From NCBI GenBank assembly GCA_963764365.1, contig CAVXSI010000002.1, forward strand, positions 124,001 through 188,000: a stretch of DNA of 64,000 nt, written 5' to 3'. Shown piece after piece: positions 58,559 through 64,000 of this stretch (the stretch's first letter is position 1; each line of letters starts with the position of its first letter). Both the position numbers and the translations under genes were made by a program. The DNA is from VRUE01 sp963764365 (GTDB lineage: Bacteria > Actinomycetota > Thermoleophilia > Solirubrobacterales > 70-9). Under the pieces are notes generated by a model that had not been told where the DNA came from, searched no databases, and worked only from the letters and a program-made list of their open reading frames with translations.

Positions 58559-58747
58559 GGCGACCGCCACTCCCCCAGCCCCGGCGGCCCGCCGATGCTG
58601 ATCGTCCACAAGGAGTGCGGCGGCCCGGTCAACGACCGCGGCGTCTGCGAGGCCTGCGGCAAGGAGCTGCACGCCCGCGACGCCCGGGCGCTCCCAGGAC
58701 CCGGAGTCGCGGGGGACAACCCGGCGCTGACCGCTCGCAGCGGCTGA
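58559..58747 (+). pseudogene. C-terminal relic of a HxlR-family transcription regulator
   Basis: An open frame reads GDRHSPSPGGPPMLIVHKECG, then GVCEACGKELHARDARALPGPG to a stop at 58745. This is the zinc-ribbon-like tail that follows the winged helix in many actinobacterial HxlR proteins (H..CG…C.aCg.eL.aRd…GPG). The N-terminal DNA-binding domain is missing: upstream is the XRE operator region in a different composition. An ATG at 58595 could allow a 50-residue peptide, but I regard it as a truncated remnant at a rearrangement junction. Confidence 0.6.
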
Positions 58748-58749
58748 CG

Positions 58750-58791
58750 ATTGGCGAGTTTTCCACCCTATGGTGTGGACGATTCGCCAAT
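58750..58791. repeat. Imperfect hairpin before the aldehyde dehydrogenase gene (family D)
   Basis: ATTGGCGA (58750–58757) pairs with TCGCCAAT (58784–58791) and TCCAC (58762–58766) with GTGGA (58775–58779), with a short loop containing CTATG. The GGCGAGTT start resembles the hairpins at 36650 and 41307. Confidence 0.5.
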
Positions 58792-58830
58792 GGAGCAGAA
58801 TGAGGGACTGACCAGCGAGTAGGAGGAGAG

Positions 58831-60267
58831 ATGGCGACGGCGGCTGAGGTTCAGACGAAGGACAGGGTCTTCATCGGCGGCGAGTGGGTCGAGCCGCAGG
58901 GAAGCGAAACGCTAGAGGTCGTCAACTCGACCAGCGAGGAGACGATGGCGACGATCCCGGCCTGCGCGCCGGAGGACGCCGAACTCGCGGTGCGCGCCGC
59001 CGGCGCCGCCTTCGAGTCCTGGTCGCAGACCCCGCGCTCCGAGCGCGCGGGCTACCTGGAGGCGATCGCCGCCGGGCTCGGCGAGCGCTCCGAGGAGATC
59101 GCGGCAACGATCGCCGCCGAGCTGGGGATGCCGCTAAAGCTGAGCCGAATCATCCAGGCCGGCCTGCCCACCGCCCAGTTCGCGGCGATGCCGAAGCTGA
59201 TCGAGGAGATCGCCTGGGAGGAGGAGATCGGCAGCTCGCGGGTGCTGCGCGAGCCGGTCGGCGTGCTCGGCGCGATCACCCCCTGGAACTACCCGCTGAA
59301 CCAGATCGCCGCCAAGGTCGCCCCCGCCCTCGCCGCCGGCTGCACCGTCGTGCTGAAGCCGAGCGAGGTGGTGCCGCTGAACGCCTTCATCCTCGCCGAG
59401 GTGATCGAGGCGGCGGGCCTGCCCGCCGGAGTCTTCAACCTCGTCACCGGCACCGGCCCGGTCGTCGGCGAGGCGATCGCCGGCCACCCCGGCGTCGACA
59501 TGGTCTCCTTCACCGGCTCGACCCGGGCCGGGCGGCGCGTCTCCGAGCTCGCCTCAGCTACGGTGAAGCCGGTCGCGATGGAGCTCGGCGGCAAGTCGCC
59601 GAACGTGATCCTCGACGACGCCGACCTTTCCAAGGCCGTCCCCGACGGCGTCGCCAAGTGCTTCCTCAACTCGGGCCAGACCTGCAGCGCCCTGACCCGG
59701 ATGCTGGTCCCGCGGGCGAAGCTGGCCGAGGCGGAGGAGATCGCCGCGAAGACGGCCGAGAGCTTCACCCCGGGAGATCCGTTCGAGGACTCGACCCGGC
59801 TCGGCCCGCTGGTCTCCGACGTCCAGCGCGAGCGCGTCCGCGGCTACATCGAGAAGGGCGAGGCCGAGGGGGCGAAGCTGCTGACCGGCGGCGCCACCCC
59901 GCCCGAGGGCCTCGACCGCGGCTACTTCGTCCGCCCCACCGTCTTCTCCGAGGTGACGCCGGAGATGACGATCGCCCAGGAGGAGATCTTCGGCCCCGTC
60001 CTGGTCATCCAGCCCTACGAGGACACCGACGACGCCGTCCGGATCGCCAACGACACCGTCTACGGCCTGGCCGGCGCCGTCTGGTCAGCCGACCAGGACC
60101 GCGCGATAGAGGTAGCCAAGCGAATCCGCACCGGCCAGATCGAGATCAACGGCGGCGCCTTCAACCCCCTGGCCCCCTTCGGCGGCTACAAGCAATCCGG
60201 CCACGGCCGCGAGAACGGCCGCTACGCAATCGAGGAGCTGCTGCAGGTGAAGAGTTTGCAGTTGTAA
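58831..60267 (+). CDS. Aldehyde dehydrogenase, NAD(P)+-dependent
   Basis: The enzyme oxidises an aldehyde to its carboxylate. The 478-residue protein is a complete ALDH: VLGAITPWNYPLNQIAAKVAPAL (substrate/cofactor), TVVLKPSEVVPLN, SFTGSTRAGRRVSELA, general base Glu251 in VAMELGGKSPNV, nucleophile Cys285 in FLNSGQTCSALTRM, and EIFGPVLVIQPYED. Ribosome site GGAGGAG lies 5 bases before ATG 58831. The substrate is not inferable. It is flanked by a regulator relic and by a tRNA fragment, so it may lie within or at the edge of a genomic island. Confidence 0.93.
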   Translation: MATAAEVQTKDRVFIGGEWVEPQGSETLEVVNSTSEETMATIPACAPEDAELAVRAAGAAFESWSQTPRSERAGYLEAIAAGLGERSEEIAATIAAELGMPLKLSRIIQAGLPTAQFAAMPKLIEEIAWEEEIGSSRVLREPVGVLGAITPWNYPLNQIAAKVAPALAAGCTVVLKPSEVVPLNAFILAEVIEAAGLPAGVFNLVTGTGPVVGEAIAGHPGVDMVSFTGSTRAGRRVSELASATVKPVAMELGGKSPNVILDDADLSKAVPDGVAKCFLNSGQTCSALTRMLVPRAKLAEAEEIAAKTAESFTPGDPFEDSTRLGPLVSDVQRERVRGYIEKGEAEGAKLLTGGATPPEGLDRGYFVRPTVFSEVTPEMTIAQEEIFGPVLVIQPYEDTDDAVRIANDTVYGLAGAVWSADQDRAIEVAKRIRTGQIEINGGAFNPLAPFGGYKQSGHGRENGRYAIEELLQVKSLQL

Positions 60268-60282
60268 AGGCAAGTCGCCGAT

Positions 60283-60324
60283 CTCATAACCCGAAGGTCG
60301 CGCGTTCGAATCCCGCCCCGCCTA
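60283..60324 (+). other. 3' fragment of a tRNA-Met (CAT) gene, probable attachment-site scar
   Basis: The sequence CTCATAA (anticodon loop, CAT at 60285–60287), CCCGA (3' anticodon stem), AGGTC, T-arm GCGCG-TTCGAAT-CCCGC and acceptor strand CCCGCCT-A is a tRNA from the anticodon loop to the discriminator base. The 5' half is absent: the preceding bases CCGAT do not pair with CCCGA. Such 3'-only copies are typical of the distal attachment site left by integration into a tRNA gene. The next transposon inserted at its last base. Confidence 0.7.
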
Positions 60325-60394
60325 AGCGAGGTCTTCACCTTTGACCTCCACTCATCTTCACGTTTGGAACGGACGTACCGCGCTTCGCGGGATG

Positions 60395-60486
60395 CCCGAC
60401 GGCCATCAGCTCTCCCCGGGTGCGGCCACCGGGCTTCCCCGCCTGCGGCCACGGTTTCTCCCCACCGGTGGCCATCGGTTCTCCCC
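60395..60486. repeat. Four 23-bp subterminal tandem repeats
   Basis: The units at 60395, 60418, 60441 and 60464 share CGGCCAYC followed by TYTCCCC or CTTCCCC at a 23-bp period, with the GGCCA core at the same phase. They lie between the left transposon end and the transposase stop and may be transposase-binding sites. Confidence 0.7.
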
Positions 60487-60535
60487 GCGCTCGACCCTTG
60501 GACCCTTCGATAACCGTCTTGGCGAAGCGAAGGGA

Positions 60536-62041
60536 TCAGGGCGGCGCGTTCGCCGCCCTGATCAGATCCGCTGCGCTTTGCCGGCGGCGCCTGCGTCGCC
60601 TGGGCGGCAGGCCGCGGGCGGCCCGCCGCTCGTCCTCGGCCTCTCGCGCCGCGAAGGCGTCGGCGACGCGCAGGTTGCGGGCGACGAAGACGGAGGCGGC
60701 AAACAGCGCGATCGGGGCGAGGCCCATCAGTCGACACCAGCCTTTTGAGATGTCGTTCGTGGCCGGGTCCTTGACCGTGGCGTAGGCGCGCTCGGCGGCA
60801 GAGCGCCGCGCGTAGGAGCGGCGGTGCTCCGGCGAGGGGTAGTCGTGCTTCTGCGCGGCCTTGGCGCTGACCGACGGAGGCACCGTGATCGTCTGCTGGG
60901 AACAGCAACGCGGTGGGTGCTCTGGCGGGCTCGCCACCTCGGGGCGGGTGTGGTCGAGCTGCATCGAGTCAGAGCGCAAGGGGCAGCGCAGCTTGCCCCG
61001 GACCGCGGGGCAGCCGACGCGGTGGTAGCCGTCGGCGTCATAGGTCGTGATCGGCGCGAGCCGGTGGCGGCGAAGCTCGGCCGCCTTTTGGTCGTGGGTG
61101 GTCGTCTCGGCCTCACTCGCGCCCCGCGCCAGCGGCCCCAGTTCCAAGAGCGCGGCTGGGGTGGCGGGGCAGTAGAGCGCTCCGTTGGCAACGGTCGCCC
61201 CCATGTGGGTGCCCTTCGGCCCGCGGTCATGGGGGTGGAGGTCCTGGACGAGCCGGGCGCCGAGGCGCCGCACCGGCAGCGCCCACGTCTCCGCGACCCG
61301 ATGGGCGTAGCCGGAGTCGGCGAGGACGTCGCCGATCTTGATCCCGGCGGCGGCCATCCGCCCCAGCACCCCCACGAGCGCGGCCGGGGGGTCGACCGCA
61401 CAGCTTGCGATGTGGATGCGGCGCACCAGCTCGGGGACCGCGGGGCCGCGCTCCTCCTCGACGGCTGTGACGACCTGCAGGTAGTAGCCGTAGAAGGCCT
61501 CGTCGCGCTCGCCCGGGGAGTCCCCGCGCCGGTGCCCCCAGGCGGCCTCTGGGTCCGCGCAGGTCCCGCCGCCCTTCGGCGGCGGGACCGAGAACGTCTC
61601 GGTGTCGGTCCAGTCCACGGCGTAGGAGCTCGTCCGGGGATCTCCGCAGACCTCGACGCTCGCCTCCAGTAGGGCGTCGAGCGCCTCCCCCAGCGCCTCG
61701 GAGGGCTCCCCGTCGGGCTCGGCCTTGGCCAGCGCCCCGACCACGAGCCCGAAGGTGCGCTCCACCTGACGGTAGGTGAGCCGGTGCGGTCCCGACTTCC
61801 ACTCGGCGATCACGCCGAGCCGGCGCTGATCTGCCTCGGGCAGCGAGAGGAGCGCCTCGCACACCCGGCTCAGGTGCGCGGGCCGCCCGTCGCAGGCGAC
61901 CGCCAGCATCCCCACCAGCAGCGTGCGCACCCGCAGCTGGCGCCGCCGCGCCCCCACCGGCAAGAGCGCCTCGATGCGCGGGGCGATACCCGCGCGGTCG
62001 ACGACCCGCTCCAATCGCTCGAGCTTCGCCTCAGCCTGCAC
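60536..62041 (-). CDS. DDE-type transposase of the three-gene transposon
   Basis: A 501-residue protein from GTG 62041. After an N-terminal helical/DNA-binding part (LERLERVVDRAGIAPRIEAL…) the catalytic residues appear as Asp143/146 in YAVDWTDTETF, Asp242 in IGDVLADSGYAHRVA and Glu417 in RRSAAERAYATVKDPATND, the D-D-E pattern with the arginine-spaced final Glu. A cluster CPAVRGKLRCPL may bind zinc. The C-tail is arginine-rich. It overlaps the upstream recombinase-like gene by 11 bp, so they are co-translated. Closest in layout to IS1182/IS5-like transposases, but the family is unsettled. Confidence 0.8.
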   Translation of the reverse strand: MQAEAKLERLERVVDRAGIAPRIEALLPVGARRRQLRVRTLLVGMLAVACDGRPAHLSRVCEALLSLPEADQRRLGVIAEWKSGPHRLTYRQVERTFGLVVGALAKAEPDGEPSEALGEALDALLEASVEVCGDPRTSSYAVDWTDTETFSVPPPKGGGTCADPEAAWGHRRGDSPGERDEAFYGYYLQVVTAVEEERGPAVPELVRRIHIASCAVDPPAALVGVLGRMAAAGIKIGDVLADSGYAHRVAETWALPVRRLGARLVQDLHPHDRGPKGTHMGATVANGALYCPATPAALLELGPLARGASEAETTTHDQKAAELRRHRLAPITTYDADGYHRVGCPAVRGKLRCPLRSDSMQLDHTRPEVASPPEHPPRCCSQQTITVPPSVSAKAAQKHDYPSPEHRRSYARRSAAERAYATVKDPATNDISKGWCRLMGLAPIALFAASVFVARNLRVADAFAAREAEDERRAARGLPPRRRRRRRQSAADLIRAANAPP

Positions 62042-62942
62042 GGCCCCCTCCGAGCAACGCCACCGCCGCCTTCTCGTCCACTTCGGACAGCCCCGCCGCC
62101 AGGTCGCCGAGCCGCTGCGAGCAGCGGATGCCGGCCGCGTCCATGAACGCCCGCAGGCCGATCGCCTCCGCGCACTCGCAAAGCCAGGTGGCCCGCAGCC
62201 GCCCGGCCTGAAGGCGCGGCAGCGAGGAATCGGCCGAGAGCGCCGCCCCCAGCGCGGCGCCGAGGTTGCGCCGGCCGGGCTCGCGCCCGCCGAGCAGGTA
62301 GCCCCGCCCGGCGAAGCGGGCGGCCTCCTCCAGGGGCGGGTGGAAGCGGGCCAGCACCGGCACCGCCCGCGCCCGGCGTCCTGAGACCTCCACCACGAGC
62401 CCGCCCGAGCGGGAGACCACGTCGCGCCCCCGCACGTGGCGCAGCTCGGCCCCGACCAGCCCCGCCCCCGTCCCCAGGCAGAGGAGCGCCGTGGTGCGCA
62501 TGCGCCTTGCCTCGGTGGGTTGCGCGGCGGCGAGGCGCAGGTAGGCGGCGATCTCCGCCTCCGAGTAGGGGGCCTTGGCGCGCTCGCGCGGCAAGGGCGC
62601 CGGTAACGGGGAGGGATGAGCCCGATGGGCGCGGGCCAGCGCCCGCAGGTTGGTGCGCAGGGTGCGCCGCGTCGCCGGGGAGACCGCACGGCAGCCGGTG
62701 AGGACGAAGCGCTCGATTGTCGCCTCGCGCAAGAGCGTCTCCGCCTCCAGCTCAAGCCCCACCGACTCGCCGAACGCCGCCAGTCTCGAAGCGGCATAGA
62801 GCAGCGCCTTGGCCCGTTCCCGTGTCCGCGGGGCGGCCCGCGCCGCAGTGGCGCGGGCGAAGGCCGCCGCCTCGGCAGAGAGCGAGGCGGGGGCGTAGGC
62901 GGCGATCGCCGCCGCTGCGAGGTCGCCCTCTCGGGGACTCAT
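62031..62942 (-). CDS. Tyrosine-recombinase-like protein lacking catalytic residues
   Basis: A ~303-residue protein from ATG 62942 (an in-frame GTG at 62996 is alternative). The N-terminal SAM-like helical domain (about 50–120, ATIERFVLTGCRAVSPATRRTLRTNLRALARAH) and the motif LCLGTGAGLVGAELRHVRGRDVV resemble the first catalytic box of XerC/integrases, but the arginine (GLR) is Val. The second box AGRLRATWLCECAEAIG keeps Arg, loses the HxxR histidine, and no YTH nucleophile follows. It is probably a DNA-binding accessory of the transposon rather than an active recombinase. Confidence 0.7.
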   Translation of the reverse strand: MSPREGDLAAAAIAAYAPASLSAEAAAFARATAARAAPRTRERAKALLYAASRLAAFGESVGLELEAETLLREATIERFVLTGCRAVSPATRRTLRTNLRALARAHRAHPSPLPAPLPRERAKAPYSEAEIAAYLRLAAAQPTEARRMRTTALLCLGTGAGLVGAELRHVRGRDVVSRSGGLVVEVSGRRARAVPVLARFHPPLEEAARFAGRGYLLGGREPGRRNLGAALGAALSADSSLPRLQAGRLRATWLCECAEAIGLRAFMDAAGIRCSQRLGDLAAGLSEVDEKAAVALLGGGRAG

Positions 62943-62943
62943 G

Positions 62944-62973
62944 CTGTCCGACAGTAGAGCTACTGTCGGACAG
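62944..62973. promoter_or_regulatory. Perfect palindrome between divergent transposon genes
   Basis: CTGTCCGACAGTAG–AG–CTACTGTCGGACAG: 14-bp perfect arms. It can also be read as two 11-bp CTGTCSGACAG boxes around an 8-bp spacer TAGAGCTA, the geometry of a tyrosine-recombinase core site. It lies between the recombinase-like start and the DUF6788 start, so it may be an operator or a recombination/binding site. Confidence 0.65.
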
Positions 62974-62998
62974 ACCGACGTAGGATCGCGAGTCACCC

Positions 62999-63364
62999 AT
63001 GAACGAGAGCCCCGAGTCCCACCTGCGCGCGCTCAGCGCCGAGCTCGCCGAGATCGACTTCGCCCTGCCGGGGACGATCAACGTGGCGATGAACCGCTGC
63101 GGCAAGCCCAACTGCGCCTGCAAGGCCGACCCGCCCAAACTGCACGGCCCCTACGTCACCTGGACGCGCAAGGTCGGGGGCAAGACCGTCACCCGCCGCC
63201 TCTCAGCCGAGCAGCTGGAGCGCTACCGACCCTGGTTTGAGAACCGCAAGCGACTGCGTGAGCTGGTCGCAGAGATTGAGGCGCTCTCGCTTGAGGTCGC
63301 CGAGCAGGCCGAGGGCTGGACGCCCGCCGAATCGGGCGCTGACCCCGATCGGCGTCGGCGCTGA
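62999..63364 (+). CDS. DUF6788-like transposon-associated protein
   Basis: A 121-residue protein (MNESPESHLRALSAEL…). It carries MNRCGKPNCACKADPPKLHGPYVTW, whose CxxxxCxC is a likely metal-binding knuckle, then RKVGGKTVTRRLSAEQLERYRPWFEN and a helical tail. This pattern is that of small DUF6788 proteins found beside transposases in actinobacteria and cyanobacteria. Its role is unknown; it might help bind target or end DNA. It is transcribed away from the recombinase-like gene. Confidence 0.8.
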   Translation: MNESPESHLRALSAELAEIDFALPGTINVAMNRCGKPNCACKADPPKLHGPYVTWTRKVGGKTVTRRLSAEQLERYRPWFENRKRLRELVAEIEALSLEVAEQAEGWTPAESGADPDRRRR

Positions 63365-63576
63365 GCGCCCAGTCGGTGTGGCGTAGCGGCGCTTAACGTG
63401 TGGTCGCCACGAAAGCGGTTCGCGGAATCCCGCATAGGCATGCGGTTGATCGCAAACGTGAAGACCTCTAAGCTTCCAGCTCCGTCCGATGAACCGGGTC
63501 CGGTCACGCCATCTGCGGTACAAGGTTTCGTGCCAGTGACCTCGGGACACCGCATGCGTGCACTTCCGTCCATTAG
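63365..63576. other. Right subterminal region of the transposon and 108 bp of flanking DNA
   Basis: 63365–63468 is the non-coding right end of the transposon. 63469–63473 is the TAAGC duplication. 63474–63576 is host DNA that, before insertion, continued directly from the tRNA fragment; I see no gene in it. Confidence 0.6.
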
Positions 63577-63593
63577 CCCGGATCGTTCATGAA

Positions 63594-63628
63594 GAAACCG
63601 CGCCCCGGGTCTCCCAGGGCGCGGTTTC
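63594..63628. terminator. 12-bp stem-loop near the IS1380 left end
   Basis: GAAACCGCGCCC (63594–63605) and its exact complement (63617–63628) with an 11-base loop, between the inverted repeat and the transposase. Such subterminal hairpins can block read-through transcription into transposase genes. Confidence 0.65.
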
Positions 63629-63690
63629 GTCCGCCTGAAGCGAAATTCTGCGGGTGACGAAGCTCGCAAACACCGCCCAGGAGGATCACC

Positions 63691-64000
63691 ATGAAGGTGC
63701 AGCACAATGGCCGCGAATTCACCGTAGATGTCACGGCGGACGGAGAGGGGATCGTCTCCCACGCCGGCGCGGCGCTGCTGGCCGAGACAGCGGATCGGAT
63801 CGGGCTGACCGAAGCGCTCTCCGAAGGCCTCGCGCCGATGCGCGAGCGCCGGGGAACCCACGATCCCGGCCGGGTTGTGCGCGACCTCGCGGTGATGCTC
63901 GCCTCAGGTGGCGAGCACCTCTGCGACCTCGCCGCGGTGCGCGAGCAAGAGCCGCTCTTCGGCGCGGTCGCCTCCGATGCGACGGCCTGGCGCGCCGTAG
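63691..64000 (+). CDS. IS1380-family transposase, N-terminal part
   Basis: The reading frame from ATG 63691 (ribosome site AGGAGG, 8 bases upstream) runs off the right edge after 103 codons. MKVQHNGREFTVDVTADGEG is followed by GAALLAETADRIGLTEALSEGL, DPGRVVRDLAVMLASGGEHL, CDLAAVREQEPLFGAVASD and TAWRAV. The segment from ALLAETADRIGL to ASDATAWR is the conserved N-terminal region of IS1380 transposases. The catalytic DDE residues are outside the window. Confidence 0.85.
   Translation, partial: MKVQHNGREFTVDVTADGEGIVSHAGAALLAETADRIGLTEALSEGLAPMRERRGTHDPGRVVRDLAVMLASGGEHLCDLAAVREQEPLFGAVASDATAWRAV

Larger units (their letters stand above)
60328..63468. mobile_element. Three-gene transposon with terminal inverted repeats and 5-bp target duplication
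   Basis: The ends are GAGGTCTTCACCTTTG (60328–60343) and the complement of GAGGTCTTCACGTTTG (63453–63468), 15 of 16 matching. Both ends are flanked by the direct repeat TAAGC (60323–60327 and 63469–63473), a target-site duplication, so the 3,141-bp element is bounded precisely. It carries a DDE transposase, a recombinase-like gene, a DUF6788 gene, a 14-bp-arm palindrome and subterminal 23-bp tandem repeats. A second CTTCACGTTTGG is at 60355. Confidence 0.88.
63577..64000 (+). mobile_element. IS1380-family insertion sequence, left end (truncated by window)
   Basis: The putative terminal repeat CCCGGATCGTTCATGAA at 63577 matches the ends usual for IS1380-family elements. It is followed by a hairpin and the transposase start at 63691. 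The right end and the target duplication lie beyond the window. Confidence 0.75.

Noticed and set aside
58595..58747. Independent 50-residue zinc-ribbon protein
   Set aside because: The frame is open upstream and continues the HxlR C-terminal pattern (GDRH…GGPP before the ATG), there is no ribosome site, and the N-terminal domain is missing; a relic is the better reading.
60240..60324. Intact tRNA gene at the end of the aldehyde dehydrogenase
   Set aside because: There is no D-arm and no 5' acceptor strand complementary to CCCGCCT, and the 5' anticodon stem does not pair; only the 3' half exists.
60395..60486. CRISPR array
   Set aside because: The units are contiguous with no unique spacers and only partly conserved; tandem subterminal repeats fit better.
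60222..60908. Minus-strand frame through the aldehyde dehydrogenase end and transposon left end
   Set aside because: It crosses the tRNA fragment, the transposon terminal repeat and the tandem array and has arginine-rich composition; it is a shadow frame.
62042..62797. N-terminal extension of the DDE transposase through the recombinase-like gene
   Set aside because: The extension is a proline/arginine-rich antiframe of the recombinase-like gene; the conserved transposase begins at about 62041.

Overview
The window is a GC-rich (roughly 70 %) bacterial chromosome segment, most likely from an actinobacterium. The core minus-strand gene order rpmE – DUF1385 – prfA – prmC – tsaC – (glyA, envelope glycan genes) – wecA/tagO – atpI-like – atpBEFHAGDC is the ancestral actinobacterial arrangement. 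Together with the split isobutyryl-CoA mutase, the ETF/ETF-QO cluster and the DUF6788-type insertion element it suggests Thermoleophilia (Solirubrobacterales-like). The class is inference; only the gene order and products are read directly.

Layout. 1–8 kb: the start of nadC, an ECF sigma/alkyltransferase pair, prfB with the classical CTT-TGA-C frameshift site, a SnoaL-like protein, secA, hpf and comF. 7.4–21.7 kb: sugar-nucleotide and envelope metabolism (two NDP-sugar pyrophosphorylases, a Pgi/Pmi isomerase, a UDP-glucose dehydrogenase interrupted by an intein, an LCP ligase), with ahcY, a lone type IIG restriction-modification gene and an M20 peptidase. 21.8–29.2 kb: the complete F1Fo ATP synthase operon. 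29.4–46.8 kb: glycan assembly genes (WecA/TagO, AsnB, sugar transferase, DUF354, NodB deacetylase, an epimerase–glycosyltransferase fusion, a DegT aminotransferase) interleaved with translation-termination genes. 47–57.6 kb: acyl-CoA catabolism (ETF-QO, EtfAB, isobutyryl-CoA mutase-type IcmA/IcmB, a thiolase), a HAD phosphatase and PepA. 57.6–60.3 kb: an XRE/nucleotidyltransferase pair, a HxlR regulator relic and an aldehyde dehydrogenase. 60.28–64 kb: a mobile zone with a tRNA-Met 3' fragment, a 3.14-kb three-gene transposon with terminal repeats and a 5-bp target duplication, and the left end of an IS1380-family element.

The most unusual structure is a set of dispersed intergenic hairpin elements. 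Family A (seven complete copies plus fragments) has a conserved core flanked by 17–26-bp arms whose sequence differs between most copies but is almost always perfectly self-complementary within a copy. Family B (four copies, about 118 bp) has a central stem with compensatory changes. Both sit inside essential operons (secA–hpf, atpH–atpA–atpG, prfA–prmC, icmA–icmB), often exactly between one stop codon and the next start. Further long hairpins occur at 16146–16283 and 35820–35963, and short perfect hairpins at several gene ends.

Several conserved genes (secA with four breaks, ahcY, tsaC, thiolase, pepA, the type IIG enzyme, the SnoaL-like gene) carry small indels. Their presence in normally essential single-copy genes points to residual sequencing or assembly errors rather than decay, so these loci are described as reconstructed genes.
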